Shown here: in pieces, positions 16,659-24,114 of the stretch
Position numbering within the stretch: the stretch's first letter is position 1
Layout: the number at the start of each line of letters is the position of its first letter
NCBI GenBank assembly: GCA_947453725.1
Contig: CANGHH010000009.1
Location: 62,001-126,000 of the forward strand
Reading direction: 5' to 3'
DNA length: 64,000 nucleotides
Source of the DNA: Betaproteobacteria bacterium
Lineage (GTDB): Bacteria > Pseudomonadota > Gammaproteobacteria > Burkholderiales > Burkholderiaceae_C
Notes under the pieces: model-generated
Seen by the model: the letters and a program-made list of their open reading frames with translations, nothing else
Told to the model about the DNA's origin: nothing
Databases searched by the model: none
Made by a program: the position numbers and the translations under genes

Positions 16659-19025
16659 ATGCCGTATCCCCACCTGCTCCGCCGCCCGCTGCGCGCCAAC
16701 GTCGCGCTGGCCTTCGTCCTGACCGCCACGGCCGCCGCTGCACAGCAACTGCCACCGCCGCCGGCTGCCGCGTCGGCGCCCTCGGCGGTGCAGCCACCGG
16801 CGCGTGCGGCATCGGCCGCCCGGCCGCGGCCCGCCGCGGCTGCGGCCCCGTCGGCCGCCGAGCGCATCGAGATCACCGGCGGGCGCAACGCCGAGGTCGA
16901 CGAACGCCGCCAGAGCACGGCGGCCAAGATCATCATCGGCCGCGAGGAGATCGACAAGTTCGGCGACGCCAGCGTCGGCGAGGTGCTGCGTCGCCTGCCC
17001 GGCGTCAGCACGCCCGGCGCACCGGGTCGCGGCGGCCCGCCGCGCCTGCGCGGGCTGGGCAATGGCTACACGCAGCTGCTGATCGACGGCCAGCGCGTGC
17101 CACCCGGTTTCAGCGTCGAAAGCCTGACCCCCGAGCAGGTCGAACGCATCGAGATCCTGCGCGCGCCGACCGCCGAAACCGGCTCGCAGGCCATCGCCGG
17201 CACCATCAACATCATCACCCGCGAAGGCTTCAAGCGGCGCCTCAACGACCTGCGGGGTGGCGTCAGCCATGAGAACGGCAAGTTGACGCCCGGCATCAAC
17301 TGGACCCACAACGACAGCGCCGGTGACCTGACCTACAACCTCTCGGGTTCGGCCTTCTTCCCGCGCCGCGAGAACACCAGCACCACGCGCACCACGGTCT
17401 CGAATGTCGACAGCGGCGCGCTGCTGGAAGACCGCACCGCGACCAGCGTCAGCGACGACAAGCGCTTCGGCATGAACCTGACCAGCCGCCTGCAATGGCG
17501 TCTGGGAGGCGCGGATGCAGGCGGCGGTGACCAGCTGGCGCTGACGCCCAGCGTCTTCCACACCGAGGCCACCAACAGCACGCGCTTCAGCCTGGTCAAG
17601 CAGCCCTCGCTGCGCGCCGGCCCCGACCTCTACGACCACGGCGACAGCATCGGCGACAGCCGCTATACCAACGCCAGGCTGGCGCTTCAGTGGCGCCAGA
17701 AGGTCGGTCCGGTTCGGCTGGAAGTCAACGGCGGCGGCGGCAGCTTCAAGTCGGTCAGCAACAGCCTGCGCCATGAATTCGGCGCGCTCAGCCGCGTGCT
17801 GGAAGACCACGCCACGGTGCGTGAGAGTTCGGTCAACCTGACCTTCAAGGGCAGCGGCGTGGCCGGCGGCAATGATGCCGGCCAGGGCGAACACAACCTC
17901 GTCAGCGGCGCCGAGATCGACGCTTCCCAGCGCAAGGAAAGCAAGTCCAACCTGCAGAACGGCGTTGCGCTGCTGACCGACTACGGCAGCAACCTGCAGG
18001 CCCAGGCACTGCGCACCGCGGCCTATGTGCAGGACGAATGGGCCATCAACCCGAGCTGGAGCACCCAGGCCGGCTTGCGCTGGGAAGGCATCCACACCCA
18101 GGGCGACAACGGCGGCGTGGGCGTCGACCCCAACCCGAGCAACCGCAGCAGCGTGTGGACGCCGCTGTTCCACGCGGTCTGGAAGCCCGACCCGAAGAAG
18201 CGCGACCAGCTGCGGCTGAGCCTGACGCGCAGCTACCGCCCGCCCTCGCTGGGCACGCTGATCGCCCGGCCGACGATCAACCGCGACGCACCGGCGCCCG
18301 GCCCCAACGGCCCCAGCACGCCCGACACGGTGGGCAACCCGCGGCTCAAGCCCGAGCTGGCCAGCGGCATCGACCTGGCCTTCGAGCGCTACCTGGACGG
18401 CGGCGGCGTGCTCAGCGCCAACCTCTTCCACCGCGAGATCAGCAACCTGATGCGCAGCGAGCTGTCGGCCACGCCCGTCGCGGTGTCGTGGAGCCCGGGT
18501 GCCAACCGCTATGTGCGGCAGATGCAGAACATCGGCGATGCGACCACCTCGGGCCTCGAGATGGACGCCAAGTTCCGACTCGACCAGGTCTTCACCGGCG
18601 CGCCGGGTGTCGAGTTGCGCAGCAACCTGTCGCTCTACCGGTCGCGCGTGAAGACCGTGCCCGGCCCCGACAACCGCCTCGACCAGCAGGCCAAGGCGAC
18701 CGGCAATTTCGGCGGCGACTACCGCCTGCGCGGCCTGCCGCTGACGCTGGGCGGCAACGTCAACTGGGTGCCGGCCTACACCACCAAGACCGATGTCGGC
18801 CAGTTCACCAGCGTCACCGGCAAACGCGTCTGGGACGCCTACGCGCTGTGGACCTTCAGCCCCACCGTCGCGCTGCGCCTGCTGGGCAACAACCTGCTGC
18901 CGCGGGACTACACCAACACCACCGTCAGCGAATTGCCGGGGCTGACTGGCAACGAGCGCACCACGGTGGCCGGCACCGGGGCCAGCTACATCAACTGGGC
19001 GCTGCGGCTGGAATTGAAGCTCTAG
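16659..19025 (+). CDS. TonB-dependent receptor
   Basis: A 788-residue outer-membrane protein. A signal peptide (NVALAFVLTATAAAAQQ) and a Pro/Ala-rich linker precede the plug domain (VGEVLRRLPGVSTPG, LIDGQRVPPGF, VERIEILRAPTAETGSQAI, INIITREG). A beta-barrel follows and ends in NWALRLELKL, with Leu instead of the usual aromatic C-terminal residue. The ATG at 16659 fits the signal peptide. Substrate unknown; siderophore, cobalamin or carbohydrate are all possible. Confidence 0.88.
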   Translation: MPYPHLLRRPLRANVALAFVLTATAAAAQQLPPPPAAASAPSAVQPPARAASAARPRPAAAAAPSAAERIEITGGRNAEVDERRQSTAAKIIIGREEIDKFGDASVGEVLRRLPGVSTPGAPGRGGPPRLRGLGNGYTQLLIDGQRVPPGFSVESLTPEQVERIEILRAPTAETGSQAIAGTINIITREGFKRRLNDLRGGVSHENGKLTPGINWTHNDSAGDLTYNLSGSAFFPRRENTSTTRTTVSNVDSGALLEDRTATSVSDDKRFGMNLTSRLQWRLGGADAGGGDQLALTPSVFHTEATNSTRFSLVKQPSLRAGPDLYDHGDSIGDSRYTNARLALQWRQKVGPVRLEVNGGGGSFKSVSNSLRHEFGALSRVLEDHATVRESSVNLTFKGSGVAGGNDAGQGEHNLVSGAEIDASQRKESKSNLQNGVALLTDYGSNLQAQALRTAAYVQDEWAINPSWSTQAGLRWEGIHTQGDNGGVGVDPNPSNRSSVWTPLFHAVWKPDPKKRDQLRLSLTRSYRPPSLGTLIARPTINRDAPAPGPNGPSTPDTVGNPRLKPELASGIDLAFERYLDGGGVLSANLFHREISNLMRSELSATPVAVSWSPGANRYVRQMQNIGDATTSGLEMDAKFRLDQVFTGAPGVELRSNLSLYRSRVKTVPGPDNRLDQQAKATGNFGGDYRLRGLPLTLGGNVNWVPAYTTKTDVGQFTSVTGKRVWDAYALWTFSPTVALRLLGNNLLPRDYTNTTVSELPGLTGNERTTVAGTGASYINWALRLELKL

Positions 19026-19108
19026 CAGCGGCACGGCTTAGGGATGCCCCCGCTGATCGCCGCGGGCGGCAGGCGTCAGACTTCACGGTGAACTCCCGGA
19101 GACACCGC

Positions 19109-20098
19109 ATGAGCCTGAACCGCCGCCACATCCTGCTGGCCACCACCGCGCTGCCGCTGCTCGGCCACGCCCAGAGCGCCTGGCCGAGCCGGCCGGTGCG
19201 CATCGTCGTGCCCTTCGCCGCTGGCGGCACCACCGACATCCTGGCCCGTGCCATCGCGCCCGAACTGCAGCGCGACTTCGGCCAGCCTTTCATCATCGAC
19301 AACAAGCCCGGCGCCGGCGGCAACAGCGGCGCGGCGGAGGTCGCCAAGTCGCCGGCCGACGGCTACACCCTGCTGATGGGTACCGTCGGCACACACGCCA
19401 TCAACCCGGCGCTGTATCCCAAGATGCCTTACGACCACATCAAGGATTTCGCGCCCGTGACGCTGGTGGCCGGCGTGCCGAACGTGGTGGTGATGAACCC
19501 GGCGTCGGCGCAGAAGTACGGCATCAACACCATCGGCGATCTGGCCCGCGCGGCCAAGGCCAACCCGGGCAAGCTGAACGTCGCCAGCTCGGGCAACGGC
19601 ACCAGCATCCACTTGTCGGCCGAACTCTTCAAGAGCCTGACCGGCACCTTCATGCTGCACCTGCCCTACCGCGGATCGGGCCCGGCGCTGATCGACCTGA
19701 TGTCGGGCAGTGTCGACCTGATGTTCGACAACCTGCCCAGCGCCCTGCCGCACATCCGGAGCGGCAAGCTCAAGGTCCTGGCAGTGACCAGTGGCCAGCG
19801 TTCCGGGGCGCTGCCCGAGGTGCCCACCGTTGCCGAAGCTGGCGGCCCGCTGCTGAAGACCTACGAGGCCAGCTCCTGGTTCGGCCTGCTGGCGCCGGCT
19901 GGCACGCCGGCCGAGGTGGTTGCCCGCATCCAGCAGGAAACTGCCAAGGCGCTGGCCACGCCCGTCATCAAGGAGCGCATGCTGTCGCAGGGCGCGATCC
20001 CCAGCGGCATGACGCCGGCCGCCTTCACGGCCTTCATCGCGACCGAGACCCAGAAGTGGGCGCAGGTGGTGAAGGCGTCGGGCGCCAAGGTCGATTGA
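19109..20098 (+). CDS. Bug-family tripartite tricarboxylate transporter receptor (TctC)
   Basis: A 329-residue secreted binding protein with a twin-arginine-like N-terminus (LNRRHILLATTALPLL), then AWPSRPVRIVVPFAAGG, DNKPGAGGNSGA and SPADGYTLLMGTVG. It follows the TonB receptor by 83 bp on the same strand, a layout that could supply a periplasmic carrier for that receptor's cargo. No TctA/TctB genes are nearby. Confidence 0.9.
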   Translation: MSLNRRHILLATTALPLLGHAQSAWPSRPVRIVVPFAAGGTTDILARAIAPELQRDFGQPFIIDNKPGAGGNSGAAEVAKSPADGYTLLMGTVGTHAINPALYPKMPYDHIKDFAPVTLVAGVPNVVVMNPASAQKYGINTIGDLARAAKANPGKLNVASSGNGTSIHLSAELFKSLTGTFMLHLPYRGSGPALIDLMSGSVDLMFDNLPSALPHIRSGKLKVLAVTSGQRSGALPEVPTVAEAGGPLLKTYEASSWFGLLAPAGTPAEVVARIQQETAKALATPVIKERMLSQGAIPSGMTPAAFTAFIATETQKWAQVVKASGAKVD

Positions 20099-20156
20099 GC
20101 GGCTGGCCTGTGGGCCCCGGCGCCGTTCGGCGGCGCTCATGGACCCCGTCACCCGG

Positions 20157-20996
20157 CTAAGACGCAGCCCTCATCCCGGGCAGTGAGGGCCGCGACGCTT
20201 CAGCGGGATTCAGGTGGGCGGCGCCACTGACAAGCGCAGCCAGCGCGGTGTCGCGCGGCGTGGCCGAAGCTGCAGCGCCATAGGCCATGGCGCCCACAGG
20301 CCGATCCTGCCCGCGTATCCACGCCAGCAATTCAGGTTTGCGTTCGGCGGCCTGGCTTTCCAGTTCCCGGAGATCGGCCAGGTAGGGCGCCACCGGCCCG
20401 TAGTAGTCCGTCTGGGGACCGATCGGCAGGAAGGCGAAGTTCCGGCGGAGCAGCGACCGCGCCAAAGGTCGCTCCATCGCGGCATACCAATGGCGGATGC
20501 CGACCTTCAAGCTGTAGGCATACATCTGCCGGTACAGGCTGAGCAGGATCTGCGGTGCTGCGTGGCGTCGGTCGTCCTTGAAGACAGCGCTGCTCTGCTC
20601 GGGGGTCACGACTGACAGTCGATCACCACGGCGCCGCCTGTAGTCGCTTCGAACCATCAGCCGGCTGACTTCGGCCGCTTCGCCGTGTGCGGGCAGCGTG
20701 GCGGCATCCGACGAAATCGAACAGTGCCGCTGCATCGGAAAGAGTTGGTCGGCACCGGGTCGGACCAGGCGGACATAGCCCACCAATTCCTCTTGTTCGT
20801 CAAAGGCGTAGAAGTGAGCCGCCTCATCGTCGTACTCGTCGCTCTCGACACCATCCGGGTAGTCATCGACCGACAGGAAGTTGTGCTCCAGGCAATAGAC
20901 CTCGTAGCGCAGCTTGAAGGCGCGGCGCAGCGCCGGGGTCTGACTCGAGCGCGCCCTTGGACGCAGGCCCTCCAGCTCGATCGATGAATTCAGCAT
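20157..20996 (-). CDS. PEP-CTERM/exosortase-associated acyltransferase (copy 1)
   Basis: A 279-residue protein of the exosortase-linked N-acyltransferase family (GNAT-like, related to N-acyl amino acid synthases). Typical motifs are LRYEVYCLEHNF, VESDEYDDEAAHFYAF, EVSRLMVRSDYRRRR, HWYAAMERPLARSLLRR and TDYYGPVAPYLADLRE. It has a C-terminal extension of ~45 residues after ELLAWIRG that copy 2 (23362-24066) lacks. It probably transfers an acyl chain from acyl-ACP or acyl-CoA to an amino group; its in vivo product in exosortase systems is not settled. It lies downstream of the PEP-CTERM gene but is separated from it by a terminator. Confidence 0.88.
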   Translation of the reverse strand: MLNSSIELEGLRPRARSSQTPALRRAFKLRYEVYCLEHNFLSVDDYPDGVESDEYDDEAAHFYAFDEQEELVGYVRLVRPGADQLFPMQRHCSISSDAATLPAHGEAAEVSRLMVRSDYRRRRGDRLSVVTPEQSSAVFKDDRRHAAPQILLSLYRQMYAYSLKVGIRHWYAAMERPLARSLLRRNFAFLPIGPQTDYYGPVAPYLADLRELESQAAERKPELLAWIRGQDRPVGAMAYGAAASATPRDTALAALVSGAAHLNPAEASRPSLPGMRAAS

Positions 20997-21254
20997 GACT
21001 CAACCCACCTCTGCCCCTCGCGCCGCGCCGCTGCAGCGGGGGCCAGGGAGACAAGAAAAACCCCTTGCAGCGTGATTTCATCCACAACATGGCTGGTGGC
21101 GGCGTCGAGCTTACCCCTTGACGGCGGCGGCTTGGCGTGGCGTTGCAGACTGTTTCCTTGGGGGCGTCTTCAGGCCGTCTTCCGCCGGGCGATGGCCTGA
21201 ACGGACGGACTTCGTGGCCCAGGCTGTCGGTCGACGCAAGTCTTGCGACCGGGC
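20997..21254. other. Gene-free stretch upstream of acyltransferase copy 1
   Basis: Together with the terminator this leaves 323 bases without a gene. No coding frame is convincing on either strand. It holds an eight-base inverted repeat TTCAGGCC (21169-21176) / GGCCTGAA (21194-21201), and the promoter of the minus-strand acyltransferase must lie between here and 20997. No -24/-12 element was found. Confidence 0.5.
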
Positions 21255-21288
21255 AAAAAAAAGCCGCCAAGCTGGTATGCGGCGGCTT
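21255..21288 (-). terminator. Rho-independent terminator of the PEP-CTERM gene
   Basis: On the minus strand an eight-base stem AAGCCGCC / GGCGGCTT with a 12-base loop runs directly into eight T residues (21262-21255). It begins 31 bases after the PEP-CTERM stop, so that gene is monocistronic and insulated from acyltransferase copy 1. Confidence 0.88.
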
Positions 21289-21319
21289 GATCGAAGGCGG
21301 GGCGACAGCCCCGGCTTCC

Positions 21320-22273
21320 TTATGCCTTGTTGCGACGGAGCGTGGCACCGGCGCCGAGCAAGGCCAGCGCGACGAGGGCCAGCGAACCTGGCTCCGGCAG
21401 GGCCAGCGAGGTCACCGGGTCGTTGATGTAACCGGCAAAGCAGGTACCGGTGGAGATGTCCGTTGCGGTGCAGGTGCCGGTCCCCTGGGCAGCCCCGTTG
21501 GGCTTCAGCGTGAAGTTGCCGTCGAAGTCGGTGCCGAAGGGCTGGCCGTTCGTGTCCCACTTGACCGCATCGCTGCCGCCAACGACGTTGGCGAAGAAGG
21601 TGCCCGTACCGCTGGTCGGCAGCACGTTCGAACTGGTGTGCTGAACCATCGTGGCCAGGCTTTCGCTCGTGCCGGGATTCGTTTCGCAGGTGCCGAAGGG
21701 CCCCAGCGAGCCACAGCTGGCCGGGCCGCCACCTGCCGCAACGATGTCGACCGACTTGCCCGGCGCGAATTCCAGTTGCAGGTAGGGCCCGCCCAGTCCC
21801 GCCAGCAGGCTGTCGGTACCGAAACCGGTGCGGGTATTCGGATTGGCATTGAAGAACTGGTCGATCGACGTGATCTGCGTCGTGCTCTGGTAGATGTCCA
21901 GGTGGATCTTGCCGTCGGCACCGCTGCCACCGGTCGCGCCGATGTTGTAGATGTCGTAGTTCGTCGGCGCGCCCGTGCCAGGAGCAACCCGCGTCCCGAT
22001 GATGTTCTGGTCGGCAATGCCGTAGAGCATGTAGTACAGGTAGGTGCCGCCTTCACCGGCCGACCAGTTGCCAGCCAGGCTGCTGATGCCCGTGATCGAA
22101 CCGATGCCCCAGGTCGTTTCGTCGGTACCGGTCGTGAGGTTGCTTTCGGTGGTCAGGCCGTTGAGCTTCCAGTTGGCAGCGCCGCCCACGCCGCTGAGCG
22201 GAACGGCTTGTGCCGCCATCGATGCCAGAGCCAGCATCGCTGCCGACCCCACCACTTTGAATTTAGTCGTCAT
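21320..22273 (-). CDS. PEP-CTERM sorting-domain protein
   Basis: A 317-residue secreted protein. The N-terminal signal peptide ends near MAAQA/VPLSG. The mature part is Gly/Thr/Asn-rich and beta-like with paired cysteines (CGSLGPFGTC, GTCTATDISTGTC). The C-terminus is a textbook PEP-CTERM tripartite signal: LPEPGS, a hydrophobic helix LALVALALLGAGATL and basic tail RRNKA. An exosortase (XrtA/EpsH) is expected to cleave at PEP and hand it to the surface or matrix, as in floc- and biofilm-forming betaproteobacteria. Its own sigma-54 promoter and terminator bracket it. No exosortase gene lies in the window. Confidence 0.92.
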   Translation of the reverse strand: MTTKFKVVGSAAMLALASMAAQAVPLSGVGGAANWKLNGLTTESNLTTGTDETTWGIGSITGISSLAGNWSAGEGGTYLYYMLYGIADQNIIGTRVAPGTGAPTNYDIYNIGATGGSGADGKIHLDIYQSTTQITSIDQFFNANPNTRTGFGTDSLLAGLGGPYLQLEFAPGKSVDIVAAGGGPASCGSLGPFGTCETNPGTSESLATMVQHTSSNVLPTSGTGTFFANVVGGSDAVKWDTNGQPFGTDFDGNFTLKPNGAAQGTGTCTATDISTGTCFAGYINDPVTSLALPEPGSLALVALALLGAGATLRRNKA

Positions 22274-22327
22274 CGCATCTCTCCTTGGGGTTGAACGGAA
22301 AACGCTTCGGTTCTGGGCTCAACATAA

Positions 22328-22343
22328 GCACGCTGTGTGCCAA
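22328..22343 (-). promoter_or_regulatory. Sigma-54 promoter of the PEP-CTERM gene
   Basis: On the minus strand the bases read TTGGCACACAGCGTGC: a full TGGCAC -24 element, N5 spacing, and GTGC for TTGC at -12 (one mismatch). Predicted start near 22316 leaves a leader of about 43 bases. Exosortase systems commonly include the PrsK/PrsR two-component pair, whose regulator is a sigma-54 activator; that pair is not in this window. Confidence 0.75.
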
Positions 22344-22413
22344 TCTCGATCACATCTGACAAAACCGTTTCTTTTCAATGACTTGCAAGAAGTTCCGCTT
22401 TCGGAATGCCGTC

Positions 22414-22441
22414 TCGGACTGGCCGGTGTAAAAAAGTCCGA
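22414..22441. promoter_or_regulatory. Dyad TCGGACT-N14-AGTCCGA, possible activator site
   Basis: Perfect seven-base arms at 22414-22420 and 22435-22441 lie 71-98 bp upstream of the -24 element of the PEP-CTERM promoter, in the 151 bases between the ThiF-like gene and that promoter. The right half is part of TGTAAAAAAGTCCGAC (22427-22442). Position and symmetry fit an enhancer site for a PrsR-type activator. It could instead be a weak hairpin at the end of the ThiF-like gene, but no T-tract follows it. Confidence 0.5.
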
Positions 22442-22455
22442 CGGTTTTTCAAGGC

Positions 22456-23304
22456 TCAGGGCTCTGCTGGCGCCATCAAGTCGACGACCCGCGTCTGCTG
22501 GCTCTTGAAGCTGTGAATGATCAGCTTGGGCGAAGCCGTGAGCGGCTCGCCCGCCAGCAGGCCATGGATCATCGTCATGGCCATCGCGCCGACGGCAAAA
22601 CTGCCTACCGCCACCTGCGAGGCCGGGCAAGGCTTGCCATCCTTCATCCGGGTCAGGACATGGGTCACCTGCTCGACGACCCCGACATCGAGAAATGGCG
22701 CTAGGCGCTGGATGAAGGACGCGAAGACTTCGGCATACGTGGCTGCGCTGCCGCCTTGCGGATGGGCTTGGACCATATCCGGCGCCAGGATGTCGGCCAG
22801 CGAGAACGCGGCATCGGCTGGGAAATACCACACCAGCGCGCCGAAACCGACGCTCAATGCCGTAAAGACAGGAATACTTTGGCGCCTGGCGCTGCCGTGC
22901 AGGCGCAGTATGGCCGGCAGGTCCAGAAAATCGACTGTGTCGAAGACGATATCGGCCTTGCTGACGATGGCGTCGGTGTTGCTTTCGTCCAGATAAGCAC
23001 AGATCGGCTCCACCTGCGCATCGGGATTGATGCGCAGGATCTTGTCCTTCAACGCATCGACCTTCGGAACACCGATATCGGCGAAATCATAGAACTGCCG
23101 GTTGAGATTGTGGCCATCCACCACATCGCCATCAACCAGGACGAAATGCTCGAAACCCAGGCGCGCCGCGCAGACGGCCGGGCTGCTGCCGATGCCGCAG
23201 CCAGCGATCAACAGCCGACTGGTCCTGATCTTTTGCTGCGTGGCGGTGTCGACGTAGCCGCTGTTCCGCTGGACAAAATCATCGTATTTTTGGGACGTCT
23301 GCAT
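22456..23304 (-). CDS. ThiF/MoeB/E1-like adenylyltransferase-fold protein
   Basis: A 282-residue protein of the E1-like superfamily. The nucleotide-binding motif IAGCGIGSSPAVCAARLG, the acidic strand VLVDGDVVDGHNLNRQF (conserved Asn-Arg-Gln), the lysine in IGVPKVDALKDKI and the aspartate in ADIVFDTVDF are all present, so ATP-dependent adenylation of a C-terminal carboxylate is plausible. The zinc CxxC pairs of MoeB/ThiF are not evident, and no ubiquitin-like ThiS/MoaD partner, JAB peptidase or cysteine desulfurase lies nearby. It is 57 bases after acyltransferase copy 2 on the same strand, so it belongs to the prsT operon. Substrate unknown; a role in modifying a protein or peptide C-terminus, or in acyl-amino-acid metabolism, is inference. 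Confidence 0.8.
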   Translation of the reverse strand: MQTSQKYDDFVQRNSGYVDTATQQKIRTSRLLIAGCGIGSSPAVCAARLGFEHFVLVDGDVVDGHNLNRQFYDFADIGVPKVDALKDKILRINPDAQVEPICAYLDESNTDAIVSKADIVFDTVDFLDLPAILRLHGSARRQSIPVFTALSVGFGALVWYFPADAAFSLADILAPDMVQAHPQGGSAATYAEVFASFIQRLAPFLDVGVVEQVTHVLTRMKDGKPCPASQVAVGSFAVGAMAMTMIHGLLAGEPLTASPKLIIHSFKSQQTRVVDLMAPAEP

Positions 23305-23361
23305 GGCCGTTGGATCCAGGTGGGTTGGAGAATGAGGGTGTTGCCTGGGCCTGACGGCCCA

Positions 23362-24066
23362 TCAATCACCGACCTGGCGCAACCAAGCCATCAGGGCCGG
23401 CGCCGCCGCTTCGACCTTCAATTCAATTTCTCGAAGGTCGGCAAGATAGGGTGCAACAGGCCCGTAGTAGTCGGTTTCCGGACCAATTTGGTGGAACTCA
23501 AAACCGAATCGCAGCAGTGCACGGGCCAGCGGGCGCTCCATCGCGGCATACCAATACCGTATGTGGTGGGCCAAGCTGTAGTGGTACATCGCCCGGTACA
23601 TGCTCAGCAGGATCTGCGGCGATTCATTCCGGCGATCCTGGCTGAACTTGGTTTCATCCGGCACGGTCACGCCTGCCAGCGCGTCGTTGCGCCGCCGCCG
23701 ATAGTCCTTGCGCACCATCAGACGGCTGATTTCTCCGGCCAGTGCCGGATCGGGCAGCACGGTTTCTGCAAACAGACCCACGCAATGCGCCTGAAACGGG
23801 AAGCGCCCCCCATCGCTGGCATGCACGAGACGAACATAACCGACTATTTCATCCTGCAAATTCAAGGAACAGAAATGTTCAGATCCAGCGTCAAATTCAT
23901 CCGACTCCAGGCCGGTCGGATAATCGGCGTTGGCCAGAAAGCTGCACTCTTCACAGTAAACCTGGAAGCGCAATTCACCGGCCTGCCGCATCAGCTGTTC
24001 GTCGCCCACGGCAAAAAACTGACGACCGGAAAAGTAGGGGGCAAAACCGCCCCTTGCATCTGACAT
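23362..24066 (-). CDS. PEP-CTERM/exosortase-associated acyltransferase (copy 2)
   Basis: A 234-residue paralogue of the protein at 20157-20996. Shared blocks include LRFQVYCEECSFL, LESDEFDAGSEHF, ISRLMVRKDYRRRR, RYWYAAMERPLARALLR and TDYYGPVAPYLADLRE. It lacks the C-terminal extension of copy 1. It lies 48 bases after prsT and 57 bases before the ThiF-like gene, so the three are probably one operon. The two copies may make different acyl products or respond to different regulation. Confidence 0.88.
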   Translation of the reverse strand: MSDARGGFAPYFSGRQFFAVGDEQLMRQAGELRFQVYCEECSFLANADYPTGLESDEFDAGSEHFCSLNLQDEIVGYVRLVHASDGGRFPFQAHCVGLFAETVLPDPALAGEISRLMVRKDYRRRRNDALAGVTVPDETKFSQDRRNESPQILLSMYRAMYHYSLAHHIRYWYAAMERPLARALLRFGFEFHQIGPETDYYGPVAPYLADLREIELKVEAAAPALMAWLRQVGD

Positions 24067-24114
24067 ATAAATTACCTCAAGGCGACGAGCGCCTGCCCGA
24101 TCGCTTCTTCCGAT

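Noticed and set aside
22435..22455. Intrinsic terminator after the ThiF-like gene
   Set aside because: The T-run on the minus strand lies inside the possible hairpin rather than after it, so a regulatory dyad is the better reading.
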